From Stutzerimonas chloritidismutans AW-1 (GTDB lineage Bacteria; Pseudomonadota; Gammaproteobacteria; Pseudomonadales; Pseudomonadaceae): a stretch of DNA of 64,000 nucleotides. The translations under genes and the position numbers were made by a program. The notes under the pieces are model-generated. The model was not told the origin of the DNA, did not search any database, and saw only the letters and a program-made list of their open reading frames with translations. Every line of letters begins with the position of its first letter. Position 1 is the stretch's first letter. Below, piece after piece: positions 35,996-43,862 of the stretch. The DNA is taken from positions 62,001 through 126,000 of the forward strand of contig NZ_AOFQ01000007.1 of the NCBI RefSeq assembly GCF_000495915.1, read 5' to 3'.

Positions 35996-36991
35996 TTACT
36001 TCACCACCTTGCCAAACAACCGCAGCCGGCTCACACCGCCGTCTGGGAAGATGTTCAGGCGCACGTGGGTGATCGGGCCGAGCTTGGCGATCTGCTCGCT
36101 GAACTCGTGTTCGGCGTGCATCGACAGCTTCTGGCTCGGCAGCAGCTCGCGCCAGAACAGGCTCTGGGTTTCGATCTGGCTGTCGGTGCCGCCTTTGACG
36201 TAAGCCGCCTGGATCGAGCAGCTGTCCGGGTAGTTGCCCTTGAAGTGCAGGGTATCGACGACGATGCGCTCGATCTCGCCCGGATGGCCGAGGGCGACGA
36301 TGACCCAGTCGTTGCCGGGCGTGCGGCGGCGGGCGGTTTCCCAGCCGTCGCCCATGTTCTCGCCGCGGTTCGGGTTGAGGATGTTGCTCATGCGGCCGAA
36401 ATGCTCGTCCGAGCAGGCCAGCGCGCGACCGCCATTCAGCGCCGCCGCCAGGTCGATCTGTTCGTTATCGCCGACGCTGCTCCAGTCGCGGAATGGGATG
36501 CCGTGCACGCGCAGACGCGCCACGCCGCCGTCCGGGTAGATGTTGAAGCGCAGGTGGCTGACTGGCTTGTCGAAGGCGATCTCGTGGTAGTGGTGGCTGT
36601 TGCCCTGAAGCTCGACGGCCGGGAGGATTTCCGTCCAGACGGTGTCGTCGCTCGGGTCGCCGTCGGCGACGAAGCAGGCTTCCAGCGAGGCGGACGGCGG
36701 GTAGTTGCCGGTGAAGTGGCTGGTGTCGATATCCACGCCCTTGATCTGACCCGGCACGCCCAGGCGGATCACCGCATGGTCGTAACCTTCGAAGCGCTTG
36801 CGGCGCGACTCCCAGCCGTCCATCCACTTGCCGTTGTCATCGAAAACGCCCTCCTTCCATACGGCCGGTGTTGGCTGGAACAACCGGTTGACGTCGGCGA
36901 ACCAATCGTCGGTGACGGAGATGGCGCGGGTGCCCAGGCGGGCATCGGCCAGGTTGACGTATTTTTCGAAGGGTACGGCGTAAGCTTTCAT
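35996..36991 (-). CDS. alc: allantoicase Alc
   Basis: 331 residues made of two related beta-jelly-roll halves. Each half ends in the same motif: [20 protein letters not shown] near 165-185 and [20 protein letters not shown] at the C-terminus. This internal duplication is typical of allantoicase. It hydrolyses allantoate to ureidoglycolate and urea. The start at 36991 matches the conserved N-terminus [20 protein letters not shown]; a longer open frame to 37270 overlaps uraD and is not credible. 65 bp from uraD. Confidence 0.94.
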   Translation of the reverse strand: MKAYAVPFEKYVNLADARLGTRAISVTDDWFADVNRLFQPTPAVWKEGVFDDNGKWMDGWESRRKRFEGYDHAVIRLGVPGQIKGVDIDTSHFTGNYPPSASLEACFVADGDPSDDTVWTEILPAVELQGNSHHYHEIAFDKPVSHLRFNIYPDGGVARLRVHGIPFRDWSSVGDNEQIDLAAALNGGRALACSDEHFGRMSNILNPNRGENMGDGWETARRRTPGNDWVIVALGHPGEIERIVVDTLHFKGNYPDSCSIQAAYVKGGTDSQIETQSLFWRELLPSQKLSMHAEHEFSEQIAKLGPITHVRLNIFPDGGVSRLRLFGKVVK

Positions 36992-37056
36992 GGACTCGTC
37001 TGCCTTGGATGAGAAGCGGTTTCTGTCATTACTGCCTTTGTTGCGGTTGGTGCTCG

Positions 37057-37572
37057 TTACATCGCCTGCAGGCGGAACAGGGCGATCTTGTTGATTTCCG
37101 CCAGCGCCCGGGCGAATTCCTGCTCGGGATCGTTGTGGATGCGTTCTTCGAATGCGGCGAGGATCTGGTGCCGGTTGCTGCCCTTGACCGCCATGATGAA
37201 GGGGAAGCCGAACTTGGCCTTGTAGGCCTCGTTGAGTTCGGTGAAGCGGGCGAACTCCTCCGGCGTGCATTCGTGGATGCCGGCGCCGGCCTGTTCCGAG
37301 GTGCTGGAGGCGGTCAGCTCGCCACGCACGGCGGCCTTGCCGGCCAGGTCGGGGTGAGCATTGACCAGTGCCAGCTGAGTGTCATGGTCGGCGGCGAGCA
37401 TCGCCTGGGACAGGCGGGTGTGCAGCACCTCGATGTCGTCCAGCGTCTCGTCGACGCCCGCCTGGTAGACGGTTTCGGCAACCCAGGGTGAGTGCTCGTA
37501 AACGTCGGCAAAGGCGGCGACGAAGGCGTCGCGATCCAGCGTCGAGGGTTTGATCGTCTTGAACGGGGTCAT
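37057..37572 (-). CDS. uraD: OHCU decarboxylase UraD
   Basis: 171 residues. UraD converts OHCU (2-oxo-4-hydroxy-4-carboxy-5-ureidoimidazoline) to S-allantoin. The expected motifs are present: a region with [20 protein letters not shown] (catalytic His within EHSPW), then [20 protein letters not shown], and [19 protein letters not shown], the FPFI..KG signature. Its ATG shares one base with the puuE stop (TGATG), so translation is probably coupled. The frame is open 23 codons upstream inside puuE, without support. Confidence 0.95.
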   Translation of the reverse strand: MTPFKTIKPSTLDRDAFVAAFADVYEHSPWVAETVYQAGVDETLDDIEVLHTRLSQAMLAADHDTQLALVNAHPDLAGKAAVRGELTASSTSEQAGAGIHECTPEEFARFTELNEAYKAKFGFPFIMAVKGSNRHQILAAFEERIHNDPEQEFARALAEINKIALFRLQAM

Positions 37573-38501
37573 CAATTGCGCTCCGCGGTAAAAGGATGGG
37601 TGGCGTGCCAGTGGCGGGCAATGTCGACACGACGGGCGCACCAGACCTTCTCATGACCCTTCACGTACTCGATGAAGCGGGCCAGCGATGCCAGGCGCGC
37701 CGGGCGCCCGAGCAGCCGGCAGTGCATGCCGATGGACAACATCTTCGGCGCGCCTTCGCAGCCTTCGGCGTAGAGCACGTCGAACGCATCCTTCAGGTAG
37801 GTGAAGAAGTCATCGCCGCTGTTGAAGCCCTGCACCTGGGTGAAGCGCATGTCGTTGGTGTCCAGCGTGTAGGGGATCACCAGATGCGGCTTGTCCGGCG
37901 TCGACTCGGAGTCCCAGTAGGGCAGGTCGTCGTCGTAGGTGTCGGAGTCGTAGAGAAAGCCGCCTTCCTCGCGTACCAGGCGCCGGGTGTTCGGGCCGGT
38001 ACGGCCGGTGTACCAGCCGAGCGGCCGTTCGCCGGTGATCTCGCCGAGGATGCGGATGGCTTCCTGCATGTGCTCGCGCTCTTCGGCCTCGTCCATGTAC
38101 TGGTAGTCGATCCAGCGGTATCCGTGGCTGCAGATTTCGTGTCCGGCGCCGGCCATCGCCTTGATCAGTTCGGGGTGACGCTGGGCGGCCATGGCGACGG
38201 CGAAGATGGTCAGCGGGATGTCGTGCTTGTCGAACAGCTTGAGCAGGCGCCATACGCCAGCACGGCTGCCGTATTCGTAGAGCGACTCCATGCTCATGTG
38301 GCGCACGCCTTGCAACGGTTGCGCGGCGACCATCTCGGAGAGAAAGGCCTCGGATTCCTTGTCGCCGTGCAGCACGCAGCGTTCGCCACCTTCCTCGTAG
38401 TTCAGCACGAAGGACAACGCGATACGCGCATCGCCCGGCCAGCGCGGGTGCGGTGGGTTGCTGGCGTAACCGATCAGGTCGCGTGGGTAGTCGGCGCTCA
38501 C
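37572..38501 (-). CDS. puuE: allantoinase PuuE (polysaccharide-deacetylase type)
   Basis: 309 residues, nearly the same as P. aeruginosa PuuE (308). This metal-independent NodB-fold allantoinase opens allantoin to allantoate. Motifs: SADYPRDLIGYASNPPHPRW, ALSFVLNYEEGGERCVLHGD, GHEICSHGYRWIDYQYM, GWYTGRTGPNTRRLV. I choose GTG 38501 because AGGAAG lies eight bases upstream and the protein then begins at the conserved SADYPRDL; an ATG 10 codons earlier lacks a ribosome site. First gene of the uraD-alc-allA-puuD operon, with TTGTATACAA 51 bp upstream of its start. Confidence 0.95.
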   Translation of the reverse strand: MSADYPRDLIGYASNPPHPRWPGDARIALSFVLNYEEGGERCVLHGDKESEAFLSEMVAAQPLQGVRHMSMESLYEYGSRAGVWRLLKLFDKHDIPLTIFAVAMAAQRHPELIKAMAGAGHEICSHGYRWIDYQYMDEAEEREHMQEAIRILGEITGERPLGWYTGRTGPNTRRLVREEGGFLYDSDTYDDDLPYWDSESTPDKPHLVIPYTLDTNDMRFTQVQGFNSGDDFFTYLKDAFDVLYAEGCEGAPKMLSIGMHCRLLGRPARLASLARFIEYVKGHEKVWCARRVDIARHWHATHPFTAERN

Positions 38502-38551
38502 TGGGGTGCTTCCTGTATGGCGGGTCGTCATGGCACGACCGGATGACTGGA

Positions 38552-38561
38552 TTGTATACAA
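38552..38561. promoter_or_regulatory. GntR-type operator upstream of puuE
   Basis: TTGTATACAA, a perfect 10-bp palindrome, 51 bp upstream of the puuE start. It is identical to the site at 41900-41909 in the promoter region of the second permease. Confidence 0.75.
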
Positions 38562-38688
38562 ATTGAATGGGGCTTTGTAAATAGCAATTTTCATCCTTTC
38601 GCTATAGCTGGTATCTGCCGTGTCGCGATTAACCATGCTCAGAGCCATCTGCAGCTTGCAGGTAACGGGCCAAACGATGCTTGAAAAA

Positions 38689-38698
38689 CTGTATACAA
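38689..38698. promoter_or_regulatory. GntR-type operator upstream of uraH
   Basis: CTGTATACAA, one base from the perfect palindrome, 83 bp upstream of the uraH start. With the site at 38552 it brackets the divergent puuE/uraH promoter region (279 bp), allowing coordinated control. Confidence 0.65.
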
Positions 38699-38780
38699 AA
38701 ATATCTGCAGATTGTCTTGAGCGATGTGGGGTGGATGGTTATGCTCGGGGCAGTTTCCATTCAACAGAGCGGAGGTGCCC

Positions 38781-39134
38781 GTGGGCCGATTGACCACACA
38801 CGTACTCGACGCCGCCCACGGTTGCCCGGGCAGCGGAATCAAGGTGGAGCTGTATCGCGTCGAGGATCAGGCGCTGACCCTGGTCGCAACCCGTGAGACC
38901 AATGCCGACGGGCGCTGCGACAGTCCGTTGCTGGAAGGTGCGGATTACCTGTCCGGTGTCTATCAGCTCCAGTTCAGTGCCGGCGACTACTACCGCCGCC
39001 GTGGTGTGGTCCTGGCGGATCCTGAGTTTCTCGATGTGGTGGTGCTGCGCTTTGGAATCGATTCGGCGCAGGAGCATTACCACGTGCCGTTGTTGGTATC
39101 GCCGTATAGCTATTCGACGTATCGGGGGAGCTAG
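38781..39134 (+). CDS. uraH: cytosolic 5-hydroxyisourate hydrolase UraH
   Basis: 117 residues, no signal peptide. N-terminal motif GRLTTHVLDAAHGCPGSGI (His7), central ETNADGRCDSPLL (Arg), and the C-terminal HYHVPLLVSPYSYSTYRGS with the diagnostic YRGS end. It hydrolyses 5-hydroxyisourate made by PuuD to OHCU, the UraD substrate. The start is GTG 38781, five bases after GGAGG. It is divergent from puuE and followed by a strong terminator. Confidence 0.94.
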   Translation: MGRLTTHVLDAAHGCPGSGIKVELYRVEDQALTLVATRETNADGRCDSPLLEGADYLSGVYQLQFSAGDYYRRRGVVLADPEFLDVVVLRFGIDSAQEHYHVPLLVSPYSYSTYRGS

Positions 39135-39176
39135 TCGTTTTTCCCTTTAGTGCTGACTCTTGTGGAGTCCCTTTTG

Positions 39177-39199
39177 CCCGCCGTAATGGCGGGTTTTTT
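39177..39199 (+). terminator. rho-independent terminator of uraH
   Basis: CCCGCC-GTAAT-GGCGGG (39177-39182 with 39188-39193) followed by six T. It starts 42 bp after the uraH stop. Confidence 0.92.
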
Positions 39200-39299
39200 G
39201 TGGGTCGAGTTTGGTCAGCGTGAGGCGCTCGGCGCTGGTTTTTAGCCTGAGTGGCCTAGGCATCTGTGGCGTGAGGTTCGTGCGATGGCGCCGCGCTTT

Positions 39300-39545
39300 C
39301 CTCGGCCCGACCGGCAGGTTGCGCCTCTCACGGCGCGTCACTTTTTCTTGCTTGGCCAAGAAAAGTAACCAAAAAGAAGGCCATCCCGGCATCCGGCCCT
39401 TCGCTGCGCGAAGGGTTCCCTCACTCCATCGCCATTGCAGGGGCACGCTGTGAAGGGCCATCCATGGCCCATCACAGCTCTCACGGCATCCATGCCGCTT
39501 CAACCCCTTCCATGACGATTACGCGCGGCCTACTGACGGGCCTCA
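39300..39545. repeat. dispersed structured repeat element, non-coding
   Basis: The 586-bp gap 39135-39720 is mostly this element (ends approximate). It contains a palindrome around CTTGGCCAAG (39351-39360), a hairpin CCCTTCGC / GCGAAGGG (39397-39404 with 39408-39415), and a long cruciform GCTGTGA-A-GGGCCA...TGGCCC-A-TCACAGC (39447-39478). A further CGGCAT/ATGCCG hairpin follows. From memory, near-identical AAGAAAAGTAACCAAAAAG... stretches are scattered in many proteobacterial genomes and often misannotated as small proteins. Open frames here (for example on the minus strand 39147-39503) are arginine- and tryptophan-rich with no ribosome site. Confidence 0.7.
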
Positions 39546-39720
39546 GTGTCCGAGTCGCCTATGACTTCTAAGCGACGAAAGAAAACGCGCATTGCTTGCT
39601 CCTACTTGCACGGCCTGGCGGGCAACGTTCATCTTCCGCGACTGGAAAAAAGTGAATTGCCCAGCAGGGCGGAACCAATGCCTCAGCCAGGAGCCTGGCT
39701 AAGGGGCAAGCTGCAGAGCG

Positions 39721-40347
39721 CTACCGACTCATCAAAGACGCCGCCCCCGCGCCCCCAAACAGCGCCGCACTTGTCCGGTTGAACCACACATGCCCCTTCC
39801 CGGTGCGCAGGTAACGTGCCGCCCCCTGCGCGCCCAACCCGTAGGCCAGCTTGCAGAGCAGATCGAGGACGGCCCAGGTAAGGATCATCACCAACAGCTG
39901 CGGCAGCAACGGCTGCCCCGCGCTGAGAAACTGCGGCAGAAAGGCGGCGAAGAAGAGAATGTCCTTTGGATTGCTGCCACCAAGGATGAACGCCCGGCCG
40001 AACAATCGACTGAAACGTGGGGCGAGGGCGGGGCTTTCGATCTCGTGGGCGGTGGGTGTGCAACGGGCTTCCTTCCAGCTCTGCCAGGCGAGGTAGAACA
40101 GGTACAGCGCACCGACCAGCTTGAGCGTGCTGAACAGCCGCTCCGAGGCCATCAGCAGCGCGCCAAGCCCCAGCGCCGAGGCGCTGAGCAGGGCGATGGA
40201 AGCTGTCACGCCGCCCAGGAAGGCCGGCCAGGAGCGGCGCACTCCGTAGTTCAGGCTGTTGCTGATCATCAGTAACGACAGCGGCCCGGGGATCAGGATC
40301 ACCACCAGCGCCGCACCGGCGAACAACAGCCATATTTCCAGGGTCAT
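39721..40347 (-). CDS. LysE/RhtB-family amino acid exporter
   Basis: 208 residues with about six TM helices. The N-terminal signature is LVVILIPGPLSLLMISNSLN (IPGP motif of the RhtB branch), then GVTASIALLSASALGLGALL, KLVGALYLFYLAWQSWKEAR and the internal SNPKDILFFAAFLPQF. It probably effluxes a small neutral amino acid or homoserine-like compound; substrate unknown. The start at 40347 has AAGGAGG upstream. Separated from the permease gene upstream by a terminator. Confidence 0.88.
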   Translation of the reverse strand: MTLEIWLLFAGAALVVILIPGPLSLLMISNSLNYGVRRSWPAFLGGVTASIALLSASALGLGALLMASERLFSTLKLVGALYLFYLAWQSWKEARCTPTAHEIESPALAPRFSRLFGRAFILGGSNPKDILFFAAFLPQFLSAGQPLLPQLLVMILTWAVLDLLCKLAYGLGAQGAARYLRTGKGHVWFNRTSAALFGGAGAASLMSR

Positions 40348-40370
40348 GACGGCCTCCTTCAGCCAATGCA

Positions 40371-40396
40371 AAAGCCCCACTGCGAAGCAGTGGGGC
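40371..40396 (-). terminator. terminator of the AzgA-like permease gene
   Basis: A 10-bp perfect stem GCCCCACTGC / GCAGTGGGGC (40374-40383 with 40387-40396) and a 3-nt loop. On the minus strand it is followed by TTTTGC. Confidence 0.85.
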
Positions 40397-40426
40397 CGTA
40401 GGTGAGCCGGGTGCTGCCGGCCCGGT

Positions 40427-41773
40427 TCAGAGAAACGCGAACTTGGCGATGAATATCACGCACAACACATACAGACTGATCGATACCTTGTCGCGCTGGC
40501 CAGTCAACAGCTTGAGCGTCGCGTAGGTCAAGAAGCCCAGGGCGATACCGTTGGCGATGGAAAAGGTCAACGGCATCATCACCACGGTGACGATGGCCGG
40601 GATGGTGTCGGTGTGGTCCTTCCAGTCGATATTCGCCAGGCCGCTCATCATCAGCATCGCCACGTAGATCAGCGCGCCGGCTGTGGCATAGGCGGGAATC
40701 ATGCCGGCCAGCGGGGCGAAGAACATGGCAATCAGGAACAGCACGCCGACGGTCACTGCGGTCAGCCCGGTGCGGCCGCCGGCGGCGACGCCCGCGGCGC
40801 TTTCCACGTAGCTGGTCACTGGCGGGCAACCGACGAAGGCGCCGACCACGCTGGAGCTGCTGTCGGCCTTCAGCGCGCGGGAGAGGTTCTCGATCTTGCC
40901 GTCCTCATTGACCAGGTTGGCACGGTGGGCGACGCCCATCAGGGTGCCGGCGGTGTCGAACATGTTCACGAAGAGGAAAGCGAGGATCACGCTGACCATC
41001 GCCACATTGAGCGCGCCGGCGATATCCATGGCCAGCCAGGTCGGCGCCAGGCTCGGCGGCATCGACACCAGGCCGTTGTACTCGACCAGACCAAGCGCCC
41101 AGCCGATACCGGTGACCGCGAGCATGCTGACCAGGATCGCACCGAAGACATTGCGGTGGCTGAGTACGGCGATCATCAGGAAGCACGCCGCGGCCAGCAA
41201 CGCCGACGGCTCGGCGAACGAGCCCATGGTCAGCAATGTTGCCGGGCTATCGACGACGATGCCGGCGGTCTTCAGGCCGATCAGGCCGAGGAACAGGCCG
41301 ACGCCAGCGCCCATGGCGAAGCGCAGGCTCATGGGGATGCTGTTGAGCAGCCATTCGCGGATGCGCGACAGGCTCATGATCATGAACAGCACGCCAGAGA
41401 TGAACACCGCGCCGAGCGCGATCTCCCAGCTGTAGCCCATCTCGCCGACCACCGTGTAGGTGAAGAAGGCGTTGAGGCCCATGCCTGGCGCCAGGCCCAC
41501 CGGCCAGTTGGCGTACAGCCCCATCAACAGGCAGCCGAGCGCCGCGCCAATGCAGGTGGCAACGAAGGCAGCGCCGTGGTCGATGCCGGCGTCGGCCATG
41601 ATGTTCGGGTTGACGAAGATGATGTAGGCCATGGTGACGAAGGTCGTCAGGCCGGCGAGCAGTTCGGTGCGGATACTGGTGCGGTGTTCGCTGAGCTTGA
41701 ACAGGCGGTCCAGCCAAACGGGGGCGGTGCGCTGCAAGGGTGCTGCCTGGGGCTTGCGCTTGATGCTTTCCAC
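40427..41773 (-). CDS. NCS2 AzgA-type adenine/guanine/hypoxanthine permease
   Basis: 448 residues with 12-14 TM helices. AzgA/PbuG/GhxP signatures: RTSIRTELLAGLTTFVTMAY, VGLAPGMGLNAFFTYTVVGE, FLFVNMFDTAGTLMGVAHRA, PPVTSYVESAAGVAAGGRTG. Proton symport of hypoxanthine, guanine or adenine is expected. The start is GTG 41773 with GAGGAA six bases upstream; the frame stays open to 42829 but that part is antisense to gntR. Upstream lie one RutR-like site (41862-41877) and two GntR-type palindromes, so both local regulators may control it. Confidence 0.92.
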   Translation of the reverse strand: MESIKRKPQAAPLQRTAPVWLDRLFKLSEHRTSIRTELLAGLTTFVTMAYIIFVNPNIMADAGIDHGAAFVATCIGAALGCLLMGLYANWPVGLAPGMGLNAFFTYTVVGEMGYSWEIALGAVFISGVLFMIMSLSRIREWLLNSIPMSLRFAMGAGVGLFLGLIGLKTAGIVVDSPATLLTMGSFAEPSALLAAACFLMIAVLSHRNVFGAILVSMLAVTGIGWALGLVEYNGLVSMPPSLAPTWLAMDIAGALNVAMVSVILAFLFVNMFDTAGTLMGVAHRANLVNEDGKIENLSRALKADSSSSVVGAFVGCPPVTSYVESAAGVAAGGRTGLTAVTVGVLFLIAMFFAPLAGMIPAYATAGALIYVAMLMMSGLANIDWKDHTDTIPAIVTVVMMPLTFSIANGIALGFLTYATLKLLTGQRDKVSISLYVLCVIFIAKFAFL

Positions 41774-41861
41774 TGGGCGTTCCTCATCGTTCTTGTTGTC
41801 GATCACCCGGAGTGTGAGTACTCCCGAGGGGCGGGTGATGGTGGGCCATCTGCATCGGTAG

Positions 41862-41877
41862 TTGACCGAAAGGTCAG
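41862..41877. promoter_or_regulatory. RutR-like operator upstream of the AzgA-type permease
   Basis: TTGACCGAAAGGTCAG: half-sites TGACC and GGTCA around four bases, 89 bp before the permease start. It matches the outer parts of the E. coli RutR consensus TTGACCANNTGGTCAA. Nearly the same sequence occurs upstream of xdhA. Confidence 0.65.
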
Positions 41878-41899
41878 AAAGGCTTTCCGGATTATGCTT

Positions 41900-41909
41900 T
41901 TGTATACAA
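41900..41909. promoter_or_regulatory. GntR-type operator, permease side
   Basis: Perfect palindrome TTGTATACAA in the 339-bp divergent region between the AzgA-type permease and gntR. Confidence 0.72.
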
Positions 41910-42000
41910 GAATTGCAAACAATAAATCGGTGGTCCCGCTGAATGTGCGTGGCCTGTGCGAGCTGACGGATTTGCGCGTAGGAAAACTTGAGGCTGTGAA

Positions 42001-42010
42001 TTGTGCACAA
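42001..42010. promoter_or_regulatory. GntR-type operator, gntR side
   Basis: Perfect palindrome TTGTGCACAA, 103 bp upstream of the gntR start; suggests autoregulation. The same core occurs at 32093-32102. Confidence 0.72.
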
Positions 42011-42112
42011 GGTTAACGGCGTTTCAGCGTATTTATTTGTCCAGCGAACTGCCAGTAGCGGCGCGAACCCAGTAAAGTTCGGCGTTGCCGACACCTCATT
42101 TGCGAGCCATCG

Positions 42113-42868
42113 ATGAACGAACAGTTGCAGCCCCTGAAGAAGCCGACCAAGACCGGCAAGACTCGCACCGGGACGCAGGACGATATCGTTTATGCGCACA
42201 TCTTCGATGCCATCCTCGAGCAGCGTCTGGCGCCGGGGACCAAGCTCAGCGAAGAGGCGCTCGGCGAGATATTCGGCGTCAGCCGCACCATCATCCGCCG
42301 CGCGCTGTCGCGTCTGGCCCATGAAGGGGTGGTGCTGCTGCGGCCCAATCGCGGCGCGGTGGTGGCCAGTCCGAGCGTTGAAGAAGCGCGGCAGATCTTC
42401 TTCGCCCGTCGTCTGGTGGAAAAGGCCATCACCGAACTGGCCGTGCAGCACGCCAGCGACGCGCAACTCGCCGAGCTGCGGCAGATGGTGACTGATGAGC
42501 GTGATTGCTTCGACCGAGGCGATCGCGGGGCGGGCATTCGCCTGTCCGGCGAATTTCACCTCAAGCTGGCGGAGGCGGCGAAGAACGCGCCGCTGGTGAG
42601 CTTCCAGCGCAGCCTGGTTTCGCAGACCTCGCTGATCATCGCCCAGTATGAAAGCGGCAATCGCTCGCACTGCTCGTACGACGAACACAATGAACTGATC
42701 GACGCCATCGCTGCCCGCGACAGTGACAAGGCGGTGCGCCTGATGATGCACCACATGGACCACATCGACAGCAAGCTCAACCTCGAGGAAGACAGCGCCT
42801 CGGGTGATCTGCATGCGGTCTTCTCGCACCTGGGCCTGGCGAGGAAGAAGCCTCGCACGGCTCGCTAG
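42113..42868 (+). CDS. GntR-family (FadR/FCD) regulator, probable purine-catabolism regulator
   Basis: 251 residues. The N-terminal winged helix (about 20-90) has YAHIFDAILEQRLAPGTKLS, EEALGEIFGVSRTIIRRALS and HEGVVLLRPNRGAVV. The C-terminal FCD domain (about 95-225) has the metal-type His positions GEFHLKLAEAA, YDEHNELIDAI and MMHHMDHI. It is divergent from the purine permease, and its promoter region and those of puuE, uraH and the other permease share TTGT-NN-ACAA palindromes, a symmetric core of the sort FadR-subfamily GntR proteins bind. I infer it represses purine genes until an intermediate accumulates; the ligand is unknown. The ribosome site before the ATG is weak. Confidence 0.9.
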   Translation: MNEQLQPLKKPTKTGKTRTGTQDDIVYAHIFDAILEQRLAPGTKLSEEALGEIFGVSRTIIRRALSRLAHEGVVLLRPNRGAVVASPSVEEARQIFFARRLVEKAITELAVQHASDAQLAELRQMVTDERDCFDRGDRGAGIRLSGEFHLKLAEAAKNAPLVSFQRSLVSQTSLIIAQYESGNRSHCSYDEHNELIDAIAARDSDKAVRLMMHHMDHIDSKLNLEEDSASGDLHAVFSHLGLARKKPRTAR

Positions 42869-42881
42869 CGTTGCCCCGCGC

Positions 42882-42902
42882 GCTGACTCGTTCTGAGTCA
42901 GC
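42882..42902 (+). terminator. possible terminator of gntR
   Basis: A perfect 8-bp stem GCTGACTC / GAGTCAGC (42882-42889 with 42895-42902), 5-nt loop, 13 bp after the gntR stop. No T-run follows. The rest of 42869-43193 holds a zinc-type operator but no gene. Confidence 0.45.
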
Positions 42903-43090
42903 TCCGTCAGTCATCACCTGCCGCGGTGGCGGCAGAGCCATGCCGGCCTGCCAGCGCCGATCGCCCGCCAGGACCGCACGCTGCAACCCGATTCAGTACT
43001 GATCACGGCATCAGTGCGCTTCCCGCCTCCGATCCGATGTGCATAGCCGCGCTGTTCAGTGAATCAGCTTGAATTTATCTCGTTAGTGTT

Positions 43091-43108
43091 ATGTTATAAC
43101 TATCACAT
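43091..43108. promoter_or_regulatory. Zur-like operator upstream of znuC
   Basis: ATGTTATA-AC-TATCACAT: the arms are complementary at 7 of 8 positions and resemble the Zur consensus ATGTTATA-N-TATAACAT, apart from a 2-nt spacer. It lies 86 bp before znuC, suggesting repression by zinc-loaded Zur. Confidence 0.65.
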
Positions 43109-43193
43109 GTTGCGCATTGGCGTCTCTCGTTCCTGTTTATCGAAGGCGAGCGGTGCGCATTGTCTGGGTTGGAATCCTGACACCGAGGTAACG

Positions 43194-43862
43194 ATGATCG
43201 AATGCCACGGCCTGCAATGGGGCTCGGGTAGGCCGCTCACGCCGCCATTGGATCTGCAGTTGGCTGCGGGCAGCCTGACCGCTGTCATCGGCAGCAACGG
43301 ATCGGGCAAGAGCAGCCTGCTCAAGGTGTTGGCCGGCTTGGATCGGCCGCTGGCTGGGCGGATCGATGTGCGCGTACCGCGCATGGGCGGGGTGGCTTAT
43401 CTACCGCAACAGCAGCATTTGGATAGGCAGTTTCCAATCCGACTTGCCGAACTGGTGAGCGCCGGTTTCTGGCGTAGCCGGCTCGGACGCGACGAGCGTC
43501 GGGCAAGGCTGCGCCAAGCGTTGGCGGACTGGGGCCTGCTCGATCTGCAAACCCAGGGGCTGCATGCATTGTCCGGCGGCGAGCTGCAGCGCGCCTTACT
43601 GGCACGGCTGAGCCTGACCGATGCCCAGGTGCTGTTGCTCGACGAGCCCGAAGCGGCACTGGACGATGTCGGACTGGGCTTGCTCTGGCAGCACATTGAG
43701 CGTTGGCAGCGCGAAGCGAGGACGCTGGTACTGGTCAGCCATAACCTAGTCGGGCTGACTTATCACCACTGTGACGGGTTGCTGATCGCTCGCAGCGGCT
43801 GCATCAAAGCACCGATCCGCCAGTTCGCGGCCGAGCGGCAACGGCTTGGGCAAGTCGCGTGA
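43194..43862 (+). CDS. znuC: zinc ABC transporter ATP-binding protein ZnuC
   Basis: 222 residues. Walker A is GSNGSGKSSLLKVLAGL (about 34-50), the Q-loop is in VAYLPQQQHLDRQFPI, the ABC signature is ALSGGELQRALLARL, Walker B is AQVLLLDEPEAALDD, and the H-loop is in LVLVSHNLVGL. It powers metal import with ZnuB and ZnuA. The start at 43194 has GAGGTAA upstream. Its stop overlaps the znuB GTG (GTGA), giving a coupled operon znuC-znuB-znuA. The Zur-like box supports zinc rather than manganese. Confidence 0.92.
   Translation: MIECHGLQWGSGRPLTPPLDLQLAAGSLTAVIGSNGSGKSSLLKVLAGLDRPLAGRIDVRVPRMGGVAYLPQQQHLDRQFPIRLAELVSAGFWRSRLGRDERRARLRQALADWGLLDLQTQGLHALSGGELQRALLARLSLTDAQVLLLDEPEAALDDVGLGLLWQHIERWQREARTLVLVSHNLVGLTYHHCDGLLIARSGCIKAPIRQFAAERQRLGQVA

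Noticed and set aside
39147-39503. 118-codon open frame on the minus strand after uraH
   Set aside because: It lies in the palindromic repeat element, has extreme Arg/Trp content and no ribosome site; frames like it are a known misannotation of this repeat.
41774-42829. Long N-terminal extension of the AzgA-type permease across gntR
   Set aside because: The extension has no transporter features and runs antisense to a clear GntR gene; the GTG at 41773 has a proper ribosome site and gives family length.
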